Assembly (NCBI RefSeq): GCF_014212125.1
Contig: NZ_JACJVP010000042.1
Coordinates: forward strand, 86,396 to 150,395
Direction: 5' to 3'
DNA: 64,000 nucleotides
Source of the DNA: Cohnella nanjingensis
Lineage (GTDB): Bacteria > Bacillota > Bacilli > Paenibacillales > Paenibacillaceae
The notes below the pieces were generated by a model. The model was not told the origin of the DNA and searched no databases. It saw nothing but the letters and a program-made list of their open reading frames with translations. The stretch's first letter is position 1. Each line of letters starts with the position of its first letter. Below are positions 53,542 through 62,160 of this stretch, in pieces. The position numbers and the translations under genes were made by a program.

Positions 53542-55602
53542 ATGTTGTTGATCGCAATCGATTTGGCGCTTCAATTTTTGCTGTTCGTCGTTTGGGGGTG
53601 CGCCGCCATTCGATTCAGCCGGTCCGAAAAACGTCACTCGTTTCGCCCGCGGAGTCATCTGGTGCTGCTGGGCGCCGGTCTCCTGTTTACAGCGGGCAAA
53701 TTCGTTACCCTTTTCATACTCGGGTCTAGAGACTGGTTTTTTGTCAGAGATACGATAACTGTTCATCTCATTCTGCTAGGCGTTCCGATTGCGGCGGCTT
53801 TGGTTCGTACAATTCCTCTACTATGGAAGCTAGCATCTGACCGGCAACGGGATCGGCTCGGGCCGTCAAAGGCAGTTGAATCGGCTAGGGCTGAGGTACC
53901 GGACAGTGGAAAATTACAGATGGCGGTTTTCTCCGTTCAAGCGGCAGGCATCGGAGCTTCGGTAGATTTCGTGCTTACTCTCCTGTTTCCGATGAAGTCG
54001 CTTGACATATGGAACGTTATCCTGATTGCAGTTATTTTTGCTGCACTGACAGGGGCGTTATGGCGATTGCGGAAGCGGCGGCAGCCGAAGTGGAGCCGTA
54101 AGGTACGGATAACCGCATGCGTGCTCCTTGCGCTCGCGAGCGCCTCAAGCTGGTTGGTATGGTCCTCACAGGCTAGTAAACTGCCGGGCCGGATGAGCAT
54201 GATGGCCGGTAGCGCAGACTACGGCGGCGGCGTGACGATGAATAGCGCTCAAATGGGACATGGACGCAGCGGGATGGCCTCCATGTCCTCATCCGATGCT
54301 GAAGCCGTCAGTGTAAAGGAGTTGACCGGTCCCAGGAGCGGCGAACCGGACCAACGTTTTACGCTGATCGCCGAGAAGAAAACGGTAACGCTGAAATCCG
54401 GGGCCGCGATTGAGGCGTGGACGTATAACGGGCAATTGCCGGGCCCGGAGCTCCGCGTCAGACAAGGAGATCTAGTCGAAGTGAAGCTGATCAATAAAGA
54501 TATCGAAGAAGGGGTGACGATTCATTGGCACGGACAGGACGTGCCGAACGCCGAGGACGGCGTAGCCGGCGTTACGCAAGATTCCGTCATGCCTGGGCAA
54601 ACCTACACGTACCGGTTTATCGCGAGGCAAGTCGGCTCCTATTGGTATCACTCCCATCAGCAGTCATCCGAGCAGGTAAAACGCGGGCTGTTCGGAACGT
54701 TGATTGTCCTACCTAAAGAAGGATTGGAACCCGGTATCGAAGATATTACCGTTATGGATCCGACTTATAGAAAAGCGGACGGTTCGGAAGTGAATCTCCT
54801 AAGTCCGATTGATCATCGAATCGTCAAAGCGGGGACGCCGGTGCGGCTCCGGCTGTTTAATACGGGGAATTGGCCGAAGAATGTTTCGATCACCGGCGTG
54901 CCGTTCAAAGTGGCCGCAATCGACGGAACGGACATAAACGAACCGGCAGAGCTAACGAACCGTCGCTTGGTTTTGGCTGCGGGAGGACGATACGATGTCG
55001 CATTTACAATGCCGGATAAGCCGGTATACGTTTCCACCGATCCGTCATCCGGCATGTTGCTAAGCGCCGACGGCAAAGGCAGCGTACCCGAGGCGAAGAC
55101 CGACTCGGTGTTCGATCCATTGACGTACGGCAGCCCCTTAAAAACGCTTTTCGATGCAACAAGTCAATTCGATCGGAATTTCACGATGGTGTTTGACAAC
55201 AAGTTGGGATTTTATGACGGCGGATTCGAACGGCTTTTTACGATCAATGGCGAAGTTTTCCCGAACACGCCGATGTTGATGGTCAAAGAGGGAGATCTAG
55301 TGAAGACAACTTTCGTCAACCGCAGTTTGGTTCCGCACCCGATGCATTTGCACGGCCATCATATGCTTGTCCTTAGCAGGAACGGCAAGCCTTCCACAGG
55401 AAGTCCATGGTGGGTGGACACGCTGAACGTGGATCCCGGGGAGTCCTACGTGGTCGCTTTCAAAGCCGACAATCCCGGACTTTGGATGGACCACTGCCAC
55501 AATCTAGAACATGCGGCCATCGGCATGACCCTTCATTTGTCTTACGAAGGGGTGATCTCGCCTTTTGAAGTCGGCCATGCGACTCAAAACAGGCCGGAGT
55601 GA
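53542..55602 (+). CDS. Membrane-anchored multicopper oxidase
   Basis: A 686-residue protein. About 210 residues of membrane helices are followed by a Met-rich stretch (residues 218-248, with MSMM and several further Met), then three cupredoxin domains. All copper ligands are present: HWH at 328-330, HSH at 370-372, HPMHLH at 599-604, and HCH with His657 and Met662 in DHCHNLEHAAIGM. Activity may be Cu(I) or other metal oxidation; the Met-rich region suits Cu(I). It is divergent from a two-component system that likely controls it. GGAGGG lies before the ATG. Confidence 0.9.
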   Translation: MLLIAIDLALQFLLFVVWGCAAIRFSRSEKRHSFRPRSHLVLLGAGLLFTAGKFVTLFILGSRDWFFVRDTITVHLILLGVPIAAALVRTIPLLWKLASDRQRDRLGPSKAVESARAEVPDSGKLQMAVFSVQAAGIGASVDFVLTLLFPMKSLDIWNVILIAVIFAALTGALWRLRKRRQPKWSRKVRITACVLLALASASSWLVWSSQASKLPGRMSMMAGSADYGGGVTMNSAQMGHGRSGMASMSSSDAEAVSVKELTGPRSGEPDQRFTLIAEKKTVTLKSGAAIEAWTYNGQLPGPELRVRQGDLVEVKLINKDIEEGVTIHWHGQDVPNAEDGVAGVTQDSVMPGQTYTYRFIARQVGSYWYHSHQQSSEQVKRGLFGTLIVLPKEGLEPGIEDITVMDPTYRKADGSEVNLLSPIDHRIVKAGTPVRLRLFNTGNWPKNVSITGVPFKVAAIDGTDINEPAELTNRRLVLAAGGRYDVAFTMPDKPVYVSTDPSSGMLLSADGKGSVPEAKTDSVFDPLTYGSPLKTLFDATSQFDRNFTMVFDNKLGFYDGGFERLFTINGEVFPNTPMLMVKEGDLVKTTFVNRSLVPHPMHLHGHHMLVLSRNGKPSTGSPWWVDTLNVDPGESYVVAFKADNPGLWMDHCHNLEHAAIGMTLHLSYEGVISPFEVGHATQNRPE

Positions 55603-55783
55603 TGGCATAAAGGAAAGCTGACGGCTGGTCGACATACTTCCGTCGCCAAGCTGGAAGTCTACTAAGCCGAATCCGGATCGAAGGGCACGAATCGAGAGAA
55701 ATAGGATGCGAGATTCGAGGGGGATCGGACGGACGGCGGCGGATCGAGAAAGACCGTCCGGGCCGGCTTTCCGGCCCTTTATT

Positions 55784-55833
55784 GCGAGAGAGCGTCTTCC
55801 CGCGCTGCGGGGAGGCACTCTCTCCTTTTTTTG
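55784..55833 (+). terminator. Terminator-like hairpin before spoIIP
   Basis: GAGAGAG pairs with CTCTCTC across an inner CTTCCCGC/GCGGGGAG stem, followed by seven T residues. The gap from 55603 to 55935 holds this hairpin and no recognised gene. Confidence 0.65.
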
Positions 55834-55935
55834 CGATTCTACGGTTCTAGGGAAGAGGCCCGTCTCATAGACTCTCTTATCCGCATCAAAAGAGAGAATC
55901 CCTCGCAAGGGGAGGGGAACGGGAGGACGTTCACC

Positions 55936-57195
55936 ATGAAAAGGATCGTCGTGTCGATGGATTGGCCGCGCATTCGCTTGCGTTCCAGGCGCTTCTTGGC
56001 GACTGGCCGCGCTTATTTGACCTTGAGTCTCTGTTCGATGGTCTTGTTCGTCCTGCTCGGCTTGGGCGGCATGCTGCAAAATAAGCTGGCGGCCTCGCCG
56101 ATGCAGTCGATGAAAGGCTTTGCGGCGTCGGTGTCGGGCTCCTTTTTCTCCTCGCTGCTAGGTATGGAACTGCCGCATATGGACAAGCCTGAGGAGAAAT
56201 CTCCGTTCGCCACGGAGCGGATGGCGTCCTTCCTGCTGCGCTTCCTCACGGACGTCAATCCCGACGATCCGAAGAGCCTGCTCGCGATGGAGATGCCGGG
56301 CGCGAACGGGAACGAAGCGGTCCTGTTCCGGCCGGGCTCCGGCGGCGACGCGAACGCGGCGCCGGAAGACCACGGACCGCCGGCGAGCGGCGACCCCGGG
56401 GAGGATCCCGCGCCGTCTCCGGACGGGGGCGGAGGAGAGACCGCGGATCCGTCGCCGCCCGCCTCGCAGACGCAGGAGCCGGATCCCGGCGATGCCGCGC
56501 CCCCGGCCGGCAAGACGACCGAAGGACGCAAGGTCGTCTTCATCTATCATTCGCACAATCGGGAATCGTGGTTCCCGGAGTTGAAGCCGGGCACCAAAGA
56601 CCCGAACTCTGGCAAGATCAACGTCACGCTCGTCGGCAAGCGGCTGGCGGATCAGTTGGAGAAGCGGGGCGTCGGCGCGGCGCATTCGAATCAGGATTAC
56701 GCGACTTCGATCAAGGACTACGACTGGAACAAATCGTACAAGTACTCCAAAGAGACGGTCGCCCAAGCGATGGCGAGCAACGGGGACCTGCAATTTTTCT
56801 TCGACATTCACCGGGATTCCAAGCGGCGCAAAGACTCCACGGCGACGATCGGCGGCACCGACTACGCCAAAGTCTTCTTCATCATCGGAGAGCGCAATCC
56901 GCGCTGGAAAGAGAACGAAGCGTTCGCGAATTCGATTCACGAGAAGCTCGAGGCCGCCTATCCGGGGCTATCCAGCGGCATCTGGGGCAAGACCGCCGCG
57001 AACGGGAACGGGGAGTACAACCAATCGGTATCGCCGGACAGCGTGCTGATCGAGATCGGCGGCGTCGACAATACGCTGGCCGAGTGCTACCGGACGGCGG
57101 ACGTGCTGGCCAAAACGATCTCGGAGATCTACTGGGCGCAGCAGCAAGCGGTGGAAGCCGGCGGTTCGGCGCCGGCAGGGAAGACGGCGAGTTGA
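55936..57195 (+). CDS. spoIIP: Stage II sporulation protein P
   Basis: Peptidoglycan amidase/endopeptidase of the DMP complex that drives engulfment. N-terminal helix (about 27-50), a long Pro/Gly/Asp-rich linker in the middle, and the SpoIIP catalytic domain: VVFIYHSHNRESWFPEL (metal-binding His), DIHRDSKRR (second His) and SVLIEIGGVDNTLAECYRTADVLAKTI. GGGAGG lies nine bases before the ATG (419 aa). In Bacillus it follows gpr directly; here it is separated by the 17.6-kb accessory segment. The linker is longer than in B. subtilis. Confidence 0.93.
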   Translation: MKRIVVSMDWPRIRLRSRRFLATGRAYLTLSLCSMVLFVLLGLGGMLQNKLAASPMQSMKGFAASVSGSFFSSLLGMELPHMDKPEEKSPFATERMASFLLRFLTDVNPDDPKSLLAMEMPGANGNEAVLFRPGSGGDANAAPEDHGPPASGDPGEDPAPSPDGGGGETADPSPPASQTQEPDPGDAAPPAGKTTEGRKVVFIYHSHNRESWFPELKPGTKDPNSGKINVTLVGKRLADQLEKRGVGAAHSNQDYATSIKDYDWNKSYKYSKETVAQAMASNGDLQFFFDIHRDSKRRKDSTATIGGTDYAKVFFIIGERNPRWKENEAFANSIHEKLEAAYPGLSSGIWGKTAANGNGEYNQSVSPDSVLIEIGGVDNTLAECYRTADVLAKTISEIYWAQQQAVEAGGSAPAGKTAS

Positions 57196-57212
57196 AAAAG
57201 GGAGGGGCCAAG

Positions 57213-57647
57213 ATGGGGCGGGACTTGCTGAAGCTGGCGCTGATCGGGGGGCTGATCGTTTTCGCCGTGATGTACGGAATGGAACTGGCGAACAGCGGCA
57301 TCAACACCGTCTACGGCCCGGTGGACAAGCGCGAAGCGACGACGGCCAGCCAGCCGCAGGCGACGGGCGCACCGCAGCGGCAGGCGGACGTCGCCGCGAA
57401 GGACAAGCTGAACGGCGCGGCGGCCGGGAACGGGCGCAGCGACGGGCGCTACGCGGACGAGCCGCCGGGGCTGGCGGTGGACGGCGCGGGCGGCACGGGC
57501 GGCACGGGCGACGGCTATGCGATTCCGCGGGACGATCATCAGCCGGCCGTGGACCGTCTGGCCGGCAAGACGGCGGAAGCGCTGCAGAGCATCTCCAAAG
57601 GCGGCATCCGGTTGATCGTCTCCCTGTTCGACAAAGTCGCCGGATAG
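57213..57647 (+). CDS. YqxA-like small membrane protein (DUF3679)
   Basis: A 144-residue protein. The N-terminus LLKLALIGGLIVFAVMYGMELANSGINTVYGP has one membrane helix, as in B. subtilis YqxA, which is also encoded between spoIIP and lepA. The middle is low complexity (Gly/Ala/Gln/Asp), and the C-terminus (AGKTAEALQSISKGGIRLIVSLFDKVAG) is amphipathic. GGGAGGGG lies before the ATG. The assignment depends mainly on position and the first 35 residues. Function is unknown. Confidence 0.7.
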   Translation: MGRDLLKLALIGGLIVFAVMYGMELANSGINTVYGPVDKREATTASQPQATGAPQRQADVAAKDKLNGAAAGNGRSDGRYADEPPGLAVDGAGGTGGTGDGYAIPRDDHQPAVDRLAGKTAEALQSISKGGIRLIVSLFDKVAG

Positions 57648-57682
57648 CGACGGCCCGCCTTGGGCGGATTGGCGCAGGGGAG

Positions 57683-57711
57683 TTGCCGGATGCGGTCGAA
57701 TGGGGTATACT
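57683..57711 (+). promoter_or_regulatory. Promoter of the structured leader
   Basis: TTGCCG (57683-57688), 17 bases, TATACT (57706-57711). Transcription should begin near 57718. Confidence 0.5.
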
Positions 57712-57717
57712 GAGAGC

Positions 57718-57945
57718 AATTCCGTTAATCAAGGGGAAATTTTGATGTCTGCATTGGTTCTGAACTGATCAATTGGATACACCGTTTAGGAAGGCAATAG
57801 GACAGATGCGACCGATTCGTTCGGTTTATTCTCTTGCGCTTCCTGCCGGTGACTGATTGCCAGGGAAGAACCGACATCCATTCCCCCTGCCGTAGCGGCG
57901 AGGACCGGGAATCGAAGTCGTGCTCATTCGGGCACGGCTTTTTTG
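57718..57945 (+). ncRNA. Unassigned structured leader with internal terminator
   Basis: About 228 bases between a promoter and a terminator-like stem (AGTCGTGC / GCACGGCT, seven of eight paired, followed by six T residues ending near 57944). Further hairpins can be drawn: ACCGA/TCGGT near 57810, CTTCC-TG/CAGGGAAG around 57840-57875, and ATTCCC/GGGAAT around 57880-57915. A seven-codon frame (MSALVLN) with AAGGGG upstream starts at 57745. The MutS2-like gene begins 150 bases after the terminator. I could not match it to a known riboswitch, T-box, 6S or SRP RNA. Bases 57946-58094 hold nothing else recognisable. Confidence 0.45.
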
Positions 57946-58094
57946 CGCTTTTCGGCCGGGATACGCATACGCATGTCCGGCTCCGAATCGCCTCGCTTCG
58001 AACGCATCCGCTCCTCCCTTGGAGACCGGCGAATCCGTTCGTTCCCTTCCGAGCCGTCCCTTGCGCGACCCCACTTGAAACGGAGGATTCCCCC

Positions 58095-60032
58095 TTGAGA
58101 AACCATTCGCTGACCAAACTCGAATACCCGCGCGTCGTGGACGCCGTCCTTTCCTATACGACTACCTATTTGGGCCGCCGTCTGGCGGAGAAGCTGAGCC
58201 CGGCGACGGAGCCGTCCGTCATCGCGGGCCGGCTGAGAGAGACCGAGGAGGCGAGGCAGCTCATTGCGAAAGGCATGAACGTTCCGCTCCCTTCCATGGA
58301 CGGCATGGAAGATCTGCTCGCGCTGCTCGGCACCGGCTACGTACTGTCGGAAGCGCAATTCGGGCAGCTCGCCCAATTCATCCGCAGCTGCGGGCAGCTC
58401 CAGCGCTTCATGGCGGGCAAGATCGCGGCCGCTCCGGTCGCGGCAGCCTACGCCGCTTCGATGCACGATCTAGCCGGGCTGCAGCAGGAGATCGAGTCGC
58501 GCATCGACCGCGGCCGCATCCTGGACGGCGCGAGCCCCGAGCTGTCCCGCATCCGCAGACGGATGCGCGTCGCGGAGGAGAAGCTACACCGGCGGCTCGA
58601 AGGGCTGATGTCCCGCCACGCCGAGCTGCTGCAGGACCGCCTCGTCAGCCAGCGGAACGGCCGGTACGTGCTACCCGTCAAGAAGGAGTATCGCCGCCGC
58701 ATCCCCGGCACGGTGCTGGACGAATCCTCGAGCGGGCAGACGGTGTTCGTCGAGCCGGCGGAGACGGCCGGCCTGCAGATGGACCTGTCGGCGCTTCAGT
58801 CGGAGGAGCAGCGCGAGGAGCTGCAGATCCTCGCGAATTTGACCGGCGAGGCGGAGCGTCACCAGTACGCCTTGTCGGTGAACGCCGAGACGGTCGGACA
58901 CTACGACTTCCTGCTCGCCAAGGCGAAGTGGGCGCTTGCGCTGGACGCCAGACCGGCGGCGCTCAGCGAAGACGGCACGTTCGCGCTGAAGGCGGCCCGG
59001 CACCCGTTCCTCGCGGGCAAGCCGGTTCCGCTCGACGTCGCCGTGGACGGCTCCTACCGTTCGCTGCTCATCACGGGGCCGAATACGGGCGGCAAGACCG
59101 TCGCGCTGAAGACGGTCGGCCTGCTCACGCTGATGGCGCAGTCGGGCCTGCTCATCCCGGCGGCGGAAGGCAGCACGGTCGCCGTCTACCGGGCGGTCGA
59201 AGCCGACATCGGGGATGGACAGAGCCTGGACCGCTCCCTGAGCACCTTCTCGTCCCATATCCGGAACGTGATCGACATCCTGTCGGTAGCCGGCGGGGAT
59301 ACGCTCGTGCTGCTCGACGAGCTGGCGACCGGCACCGATCCGGGCGAAGGCGTCGGCCTGTCGATCGCCGTCCTCGAGGAGCTGCATCGCCGGGGCGCCG
59401 TCGTGCTCGCCACGACGCACTTCAACGAGATCAAGTCCTATGCCAGCGCGACGCCCGGCTTCCGCAACGCGCGGATGGCGTTCGACGAGGAGTCGCTGCA
59501 GCCGCTCTACCGGCTCGACATGGGAGAGGCGGGCAACAGCTACGCCTTCGTCATCGCGCGCAAGCTCGGGATCGACGAAGCCATCATCACGCGGGCCCGC
59601 GTCGTCACGGGCGGGCTGAAGTCGGGTGGGACCGGGGCGTCCGCGCCCGCGATTCAGTCTGCGCCGCTCGCGGATCCGGCGCGACATGCCGCCAAGCCGG
59701 CCCGTCCGCCCGCGCCGAAGTGGGGAGCCGGCGCCGCGCGCGCGGAGGAAGCGTTCCGCGTCGGGGACGTCGTCTGGATCCCCGCGATGAACCGGCCGGC
59801 CGTCGTCTACAAGCCGGCGGACGAGCGCGGCAATCTCGTCGTGCAGAGCCAGGGGGAGAAGCTGCCGATCAATCGGAAGCGGGTGCGCCGCTACATCGAG
59901 AGCAAGCATTTATATCCCGACGATTACGACATGGATATCGTCTTCGAGACGGTGGAGAACCGCAAGAAGCGCAAGCTCATGTCCAAACGCCATGTCGAAG
60001 GGCTGACGATCGAGAAGCCGGACAAGGATTGA
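58095..60032 (+). CDS. MutS2-like ATPase lacking the Smr domain
   Basis: A 645-residue protein of the MutS2 family. It has the lever/clamp region (HSLTKLEYPRVVDAVLSYTTTYLGRRLAE, RNGRYVLPVKKEYRRRIPG, VLDESSSGQTVFVEP) and an ABC-type ATPase: Walker A GPNTGGKT at 328-335, DGQSLDRSLSTFSSHI signature, and Walker B LVLLDELATGTDPGEG. The C-terminal Smr nuclease domain of MutS2 (785 aa in B. subtilis) is missing; the protein ends after a KOW-like stretch (FRVGDVVWIPAMNRPAVV). The TTG start has GGAGG eight bases upstream. It is likely a paralogue of a full MutS2 elsewhere, perhaps acting on ribosomes or DNA. Confidence 0.85.
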   Translation: MRNHSLTKLEYPRVVDAVLSYTTTYLGRRLAEKLSPATEPSVIAGRLRETEEARQLIAKGMNVPLPSMDGMEDLLALLGTGYVLSEAQFGQLAQFIRSCGQLQRFMAGKIAAAPVAAAYAASMHDLAGLQQEIESRIDRGRILDGASPELSRIRRRMRVAEEKLHRRLEGLMSRHAELLQDRLVSQRNGRYVLPVKKEYRRRIPGTVLDESSSGQTVFVEPAETAGLQMDLSALQSEEQREELQILANLTGEAERHQYALSVNAETVGHYDFLLAKAKWALALDARPAALSEDGTFALKAARHPFLAGKPVPLDVAVDGSYRSLLITGPNTGGKTVALKTVGLLTLMAQSGLLIPAAEGSTVAVYRAVEADIGDGQSLDRSLSTFSSHIRNVIDILSVAGGDTLVLLDELATGTDPGEGVGLSIAVLEELHRRGAVVLATTHFNEIKSYASATPGFRNARMAFDEESLQPLYRLDMGEAGNSYAFVIARKLGIDEAIITRARVVTGGLKSGGTGASAPAIQSAPLADPARHAAKPARPPAPKWGAGAARAEEAFRVGDVVWIPAMNRPAVVYKPADERGNLVVQSQGEKLPINRKRVRRYIESKHLYPDDYDMDIVFETVENRKKRKLMSKRHVEGLTIEKPDKD

Positions 60033-60116
60033 TTCGTTGATGCACCGGGCTCCGCCTGATATAATAGATGGGATAGCCACATGACGCAGGCTCTGGTGGA
60101 GGTAAGGAAACGACAG

Positions 60117-61931
60117 ATGGCAGACAACGATCGCAAGCAAAGCCATATTCGCAATTTTTGCATTATCGCGCATATCGACCACGGGAAGTCCACGCTGGCC
60201 GACCGCATATTGGAATATACCGGCACGCTGACGTCCCGCGAGATGCAGGAGCAGGTGCTCGATTCGATGGATCTGGAGCGCGAGCGGGGCATCACGATCA
60301 AGCTGCAGGCCGTCCGGCTCAAGTACAAGGCCGACGACGGCGAGATCTACACGCTGCATCTGATCGACACACCGGGACACGTCGACTTCACGTACGAGGT
60401 CTCGCGGAGCTTGGCGGCGTGCGAAGGCGCGCTGCTGATCGTCGACGCGGCGCAAGGCATCGAGGCGCAGACGCTGGCGAACGTCTATCTCGCGCTCGAC
60501 AACAATCTGGAGATTCTCCCGGTCATCAACAAGATCGACCTGCCGAGCGCGGAGCCCGAGCGCGTCAAGCAGGAGGTCGAGGACGTCATCGGCCTGGACG
60601 CCAGCGAAGCGGTGCTGGCGTCGGCGAAGAACGGCGTCGGGATCAAGGAGATTCTCGAGCAGGTCGTGCAGAAGGTGCCCGCCCCTCAGGGCGACCCGAA
60701 CGCACCGCTCAAGGCGCTCATCTTCGACTCGCACTACGACGCGTACAAGGGCGTCGTCTGCTACATCCGCGTCATCGACGGCACGATCCGGGCCGGGACG
60801 CCGATGAAGTTCATGGCGACCGGCGCGACGTTCGACGTCGTCGAGGTCGGCACGTTCATGCCGCGGGCGACGGCGGTCGCCGAGCTGGGCCCCGGCGACG
60901 TCGGCTTCGTGACGGCGTCGATCAAGAACGTGAAGGACACGCGCGTCGGCGATACGATCACGAACGCGAAGCAGCCGACGGCGGAGCCGCTGCCGGGCTA
61001 CCGGCGGATCAACCCGATGGTGTTCTGCGGCCTGTACCCGATCGATTCCTCGGACTACAACGACCTGCGCGACGCGCTCGAGAAGCTGGAGCTGAACGAC
61101 GCCTCGCTCCGGTTCGAGCCGGAGACGTCGCAGGCGCTCGGCTTCGGCTTCCGGTGCGGCTTCCTCGGCATGCTGCATATGGAGATCATCCAGGAGCGGA
61201 TCGAGCGCGAGTTCAACATTCCGCTCATCACGACCGCGCCGAGCGTCGTCTACAAGGTGACGCTGACGAACGGGCAGCAGGTCGACATCTCCAACCCGTC
61301 GGAATATCCCGAAGCGGGCAAGCTGGAGTTCGTCGAGGAGCCTTACGTCAAGGCTTCCATCATCGTGCCGAAGGACTTCGTCGGCGCGATCATGGAGCTG
61401 TGTCAAGGCAAACGCGGCGAGTTCATCGACATGCAGTACCTGGACGCGAACCGCGTCACGCTGAAGTACGACATTCCGCTGGCGGAGATCGTCTACGACT
61501 TCTTCGATCAGCTGAAGTCCAGCACGAAGGGATACGCTTCGTTCGATTACGAGGTGTCCGGCTATCGCCAGTCCAATCTGGTCAAGATGGACATCCTGCT
61601 CAACGGCGAGCAGGTGGACGCCTTGTCGTTCATCGTGCACCGCGATCGCGCCTACCAGCGCGGCCGGGTCATCTGCGAGAAGCTGAAGGACCTCATCCCG
61701 CGCCAGATGTTCGAGGTGCCGATCCAAGCGGCCGTGGGACAGAAGATCGTCTCCCGCGAGACGATCAAGGCGATGCGCAAGAACGTGCTCGCGAAGTGCT
61801 ACGGCGGCGACATCTCGCGGAAGCGCAAGCTGCTGGAGAAGCAGAAGGAAGGCAAGAAGCGGATGAAGCAGGTCGGCAACGTCGAAGTGCCGCAGGAAGC
61901 GTTCATGGCGGTGCTGAAGCTGGACGAATAG
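60117..61931 (+). CDS. lepA: Elongation factor 4 (LepA)
   Basis: Ribosomal GTPase related to EF-G, 604 aa, that acts in translation initiation and back-translocation. The GTPase motifs are IIAHIDHGKSTLADR (G1), RERGITI (G2), DTPGHVDFTYEVSRSL (G3) and NKIDLP (G4). The C-terminal LepA-specific domain with LAKCYGGDISRKRKLLEKQKEGKKRMKQVG is intact. The ATG at 60117 is preceded by AAGGAAA. It sits after spoIIP and yqxA in the usual order. Confidence 0.97.
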   Translation: MADNDRKQSHIRNFCIIAHIDHGKSTLADRILEYTGTLTSREMQEQVLDSMDLERERGITIKLQAVRLKYKADDGEIYTLHLIDTPGHVDFTYEVSRSLAACEGALLIVDAAQGIEAQTLANVYLALDNNLEILPVINKIDLPSAEPERVKQEVEDVIGLDASEAVLASAKNGVGIKEILEQVVQKVPAPQGDPNAPLKALIFDSHYDAYKGVVCYIRVIDGTIRAGTPMKFMATGATFDVVEVGTFMPRATAVAELGPGDVGFVTASIKNVKDTRVGDTITNAKQPTAEPLPGYRRINPMVFCGLYPIDSSDYNDLRDALEKLELNDASLRFEPETSQALGFGFRCGFLGMLHMEIIQERIEREFNIPLITTAPSVVYKVTLTNGQQVDISNPSEYPEAGKLEFVEEPYVKASIIVPKDFVGAIMELCQGKRGEFIDMQYLDANRVTLKYDIPLAEIVYDFFDQLKSSTKGYASFDYEVSGYRQSNLVKMDILLNGEQVDALSFIVHRDRAYQRGRVICEKLKDLIPRQMFEVPIQAAVGQKIVSRETIKAMRKNVLAKCYGGDISRKRKLLEKQKEGKKRMKQVGNVEVPQEAFMAVLKLDE

Positions 61932-62051
61932 CGTGAAGGGGGCGGCTCCGCCAAGGCGGATTCGGCCCCTTCCGCCCCTATCCGTCTTCCCGCCGATCGC
62001 TCCGCTGGTTCGGGCGAAGACGCCGAATTTTTGTCGAATAGCGTTCAGGCG

Positions 62052-62082
62052 CTCTCCGGGGATCGGGTCCCCGGAGAGTTTT
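62052..62082 (+). terminator. Intrinsic terminator between lepA and hemW
   Basis: An 11-bp stem (CTCTCCGGGGA and complement) is followed by TTTT. A second, weaker GC-rich hairpin lies at about 61935-61972 directly after the lepA stop. Confidence 0.65.
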
Positions 62083-62160
62083 GGCATTTGGCAATCCGCC
62101 GCTGCTGGTGTAAGGTGAAGAGACGAAGATGAACGGCCCTCGAAGGAGCTGGACGAACGA

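Noticed and set aside
57745..57768. MSALVLN as a real leader peptide gene
   Set aside because: Seven codons with a fair ribosome binding site are not enough evidence; it is kept only as part of the leader description.
59910..62087. 725-codon minus-strand frame
   Set aside because: It is antisense to lepA.
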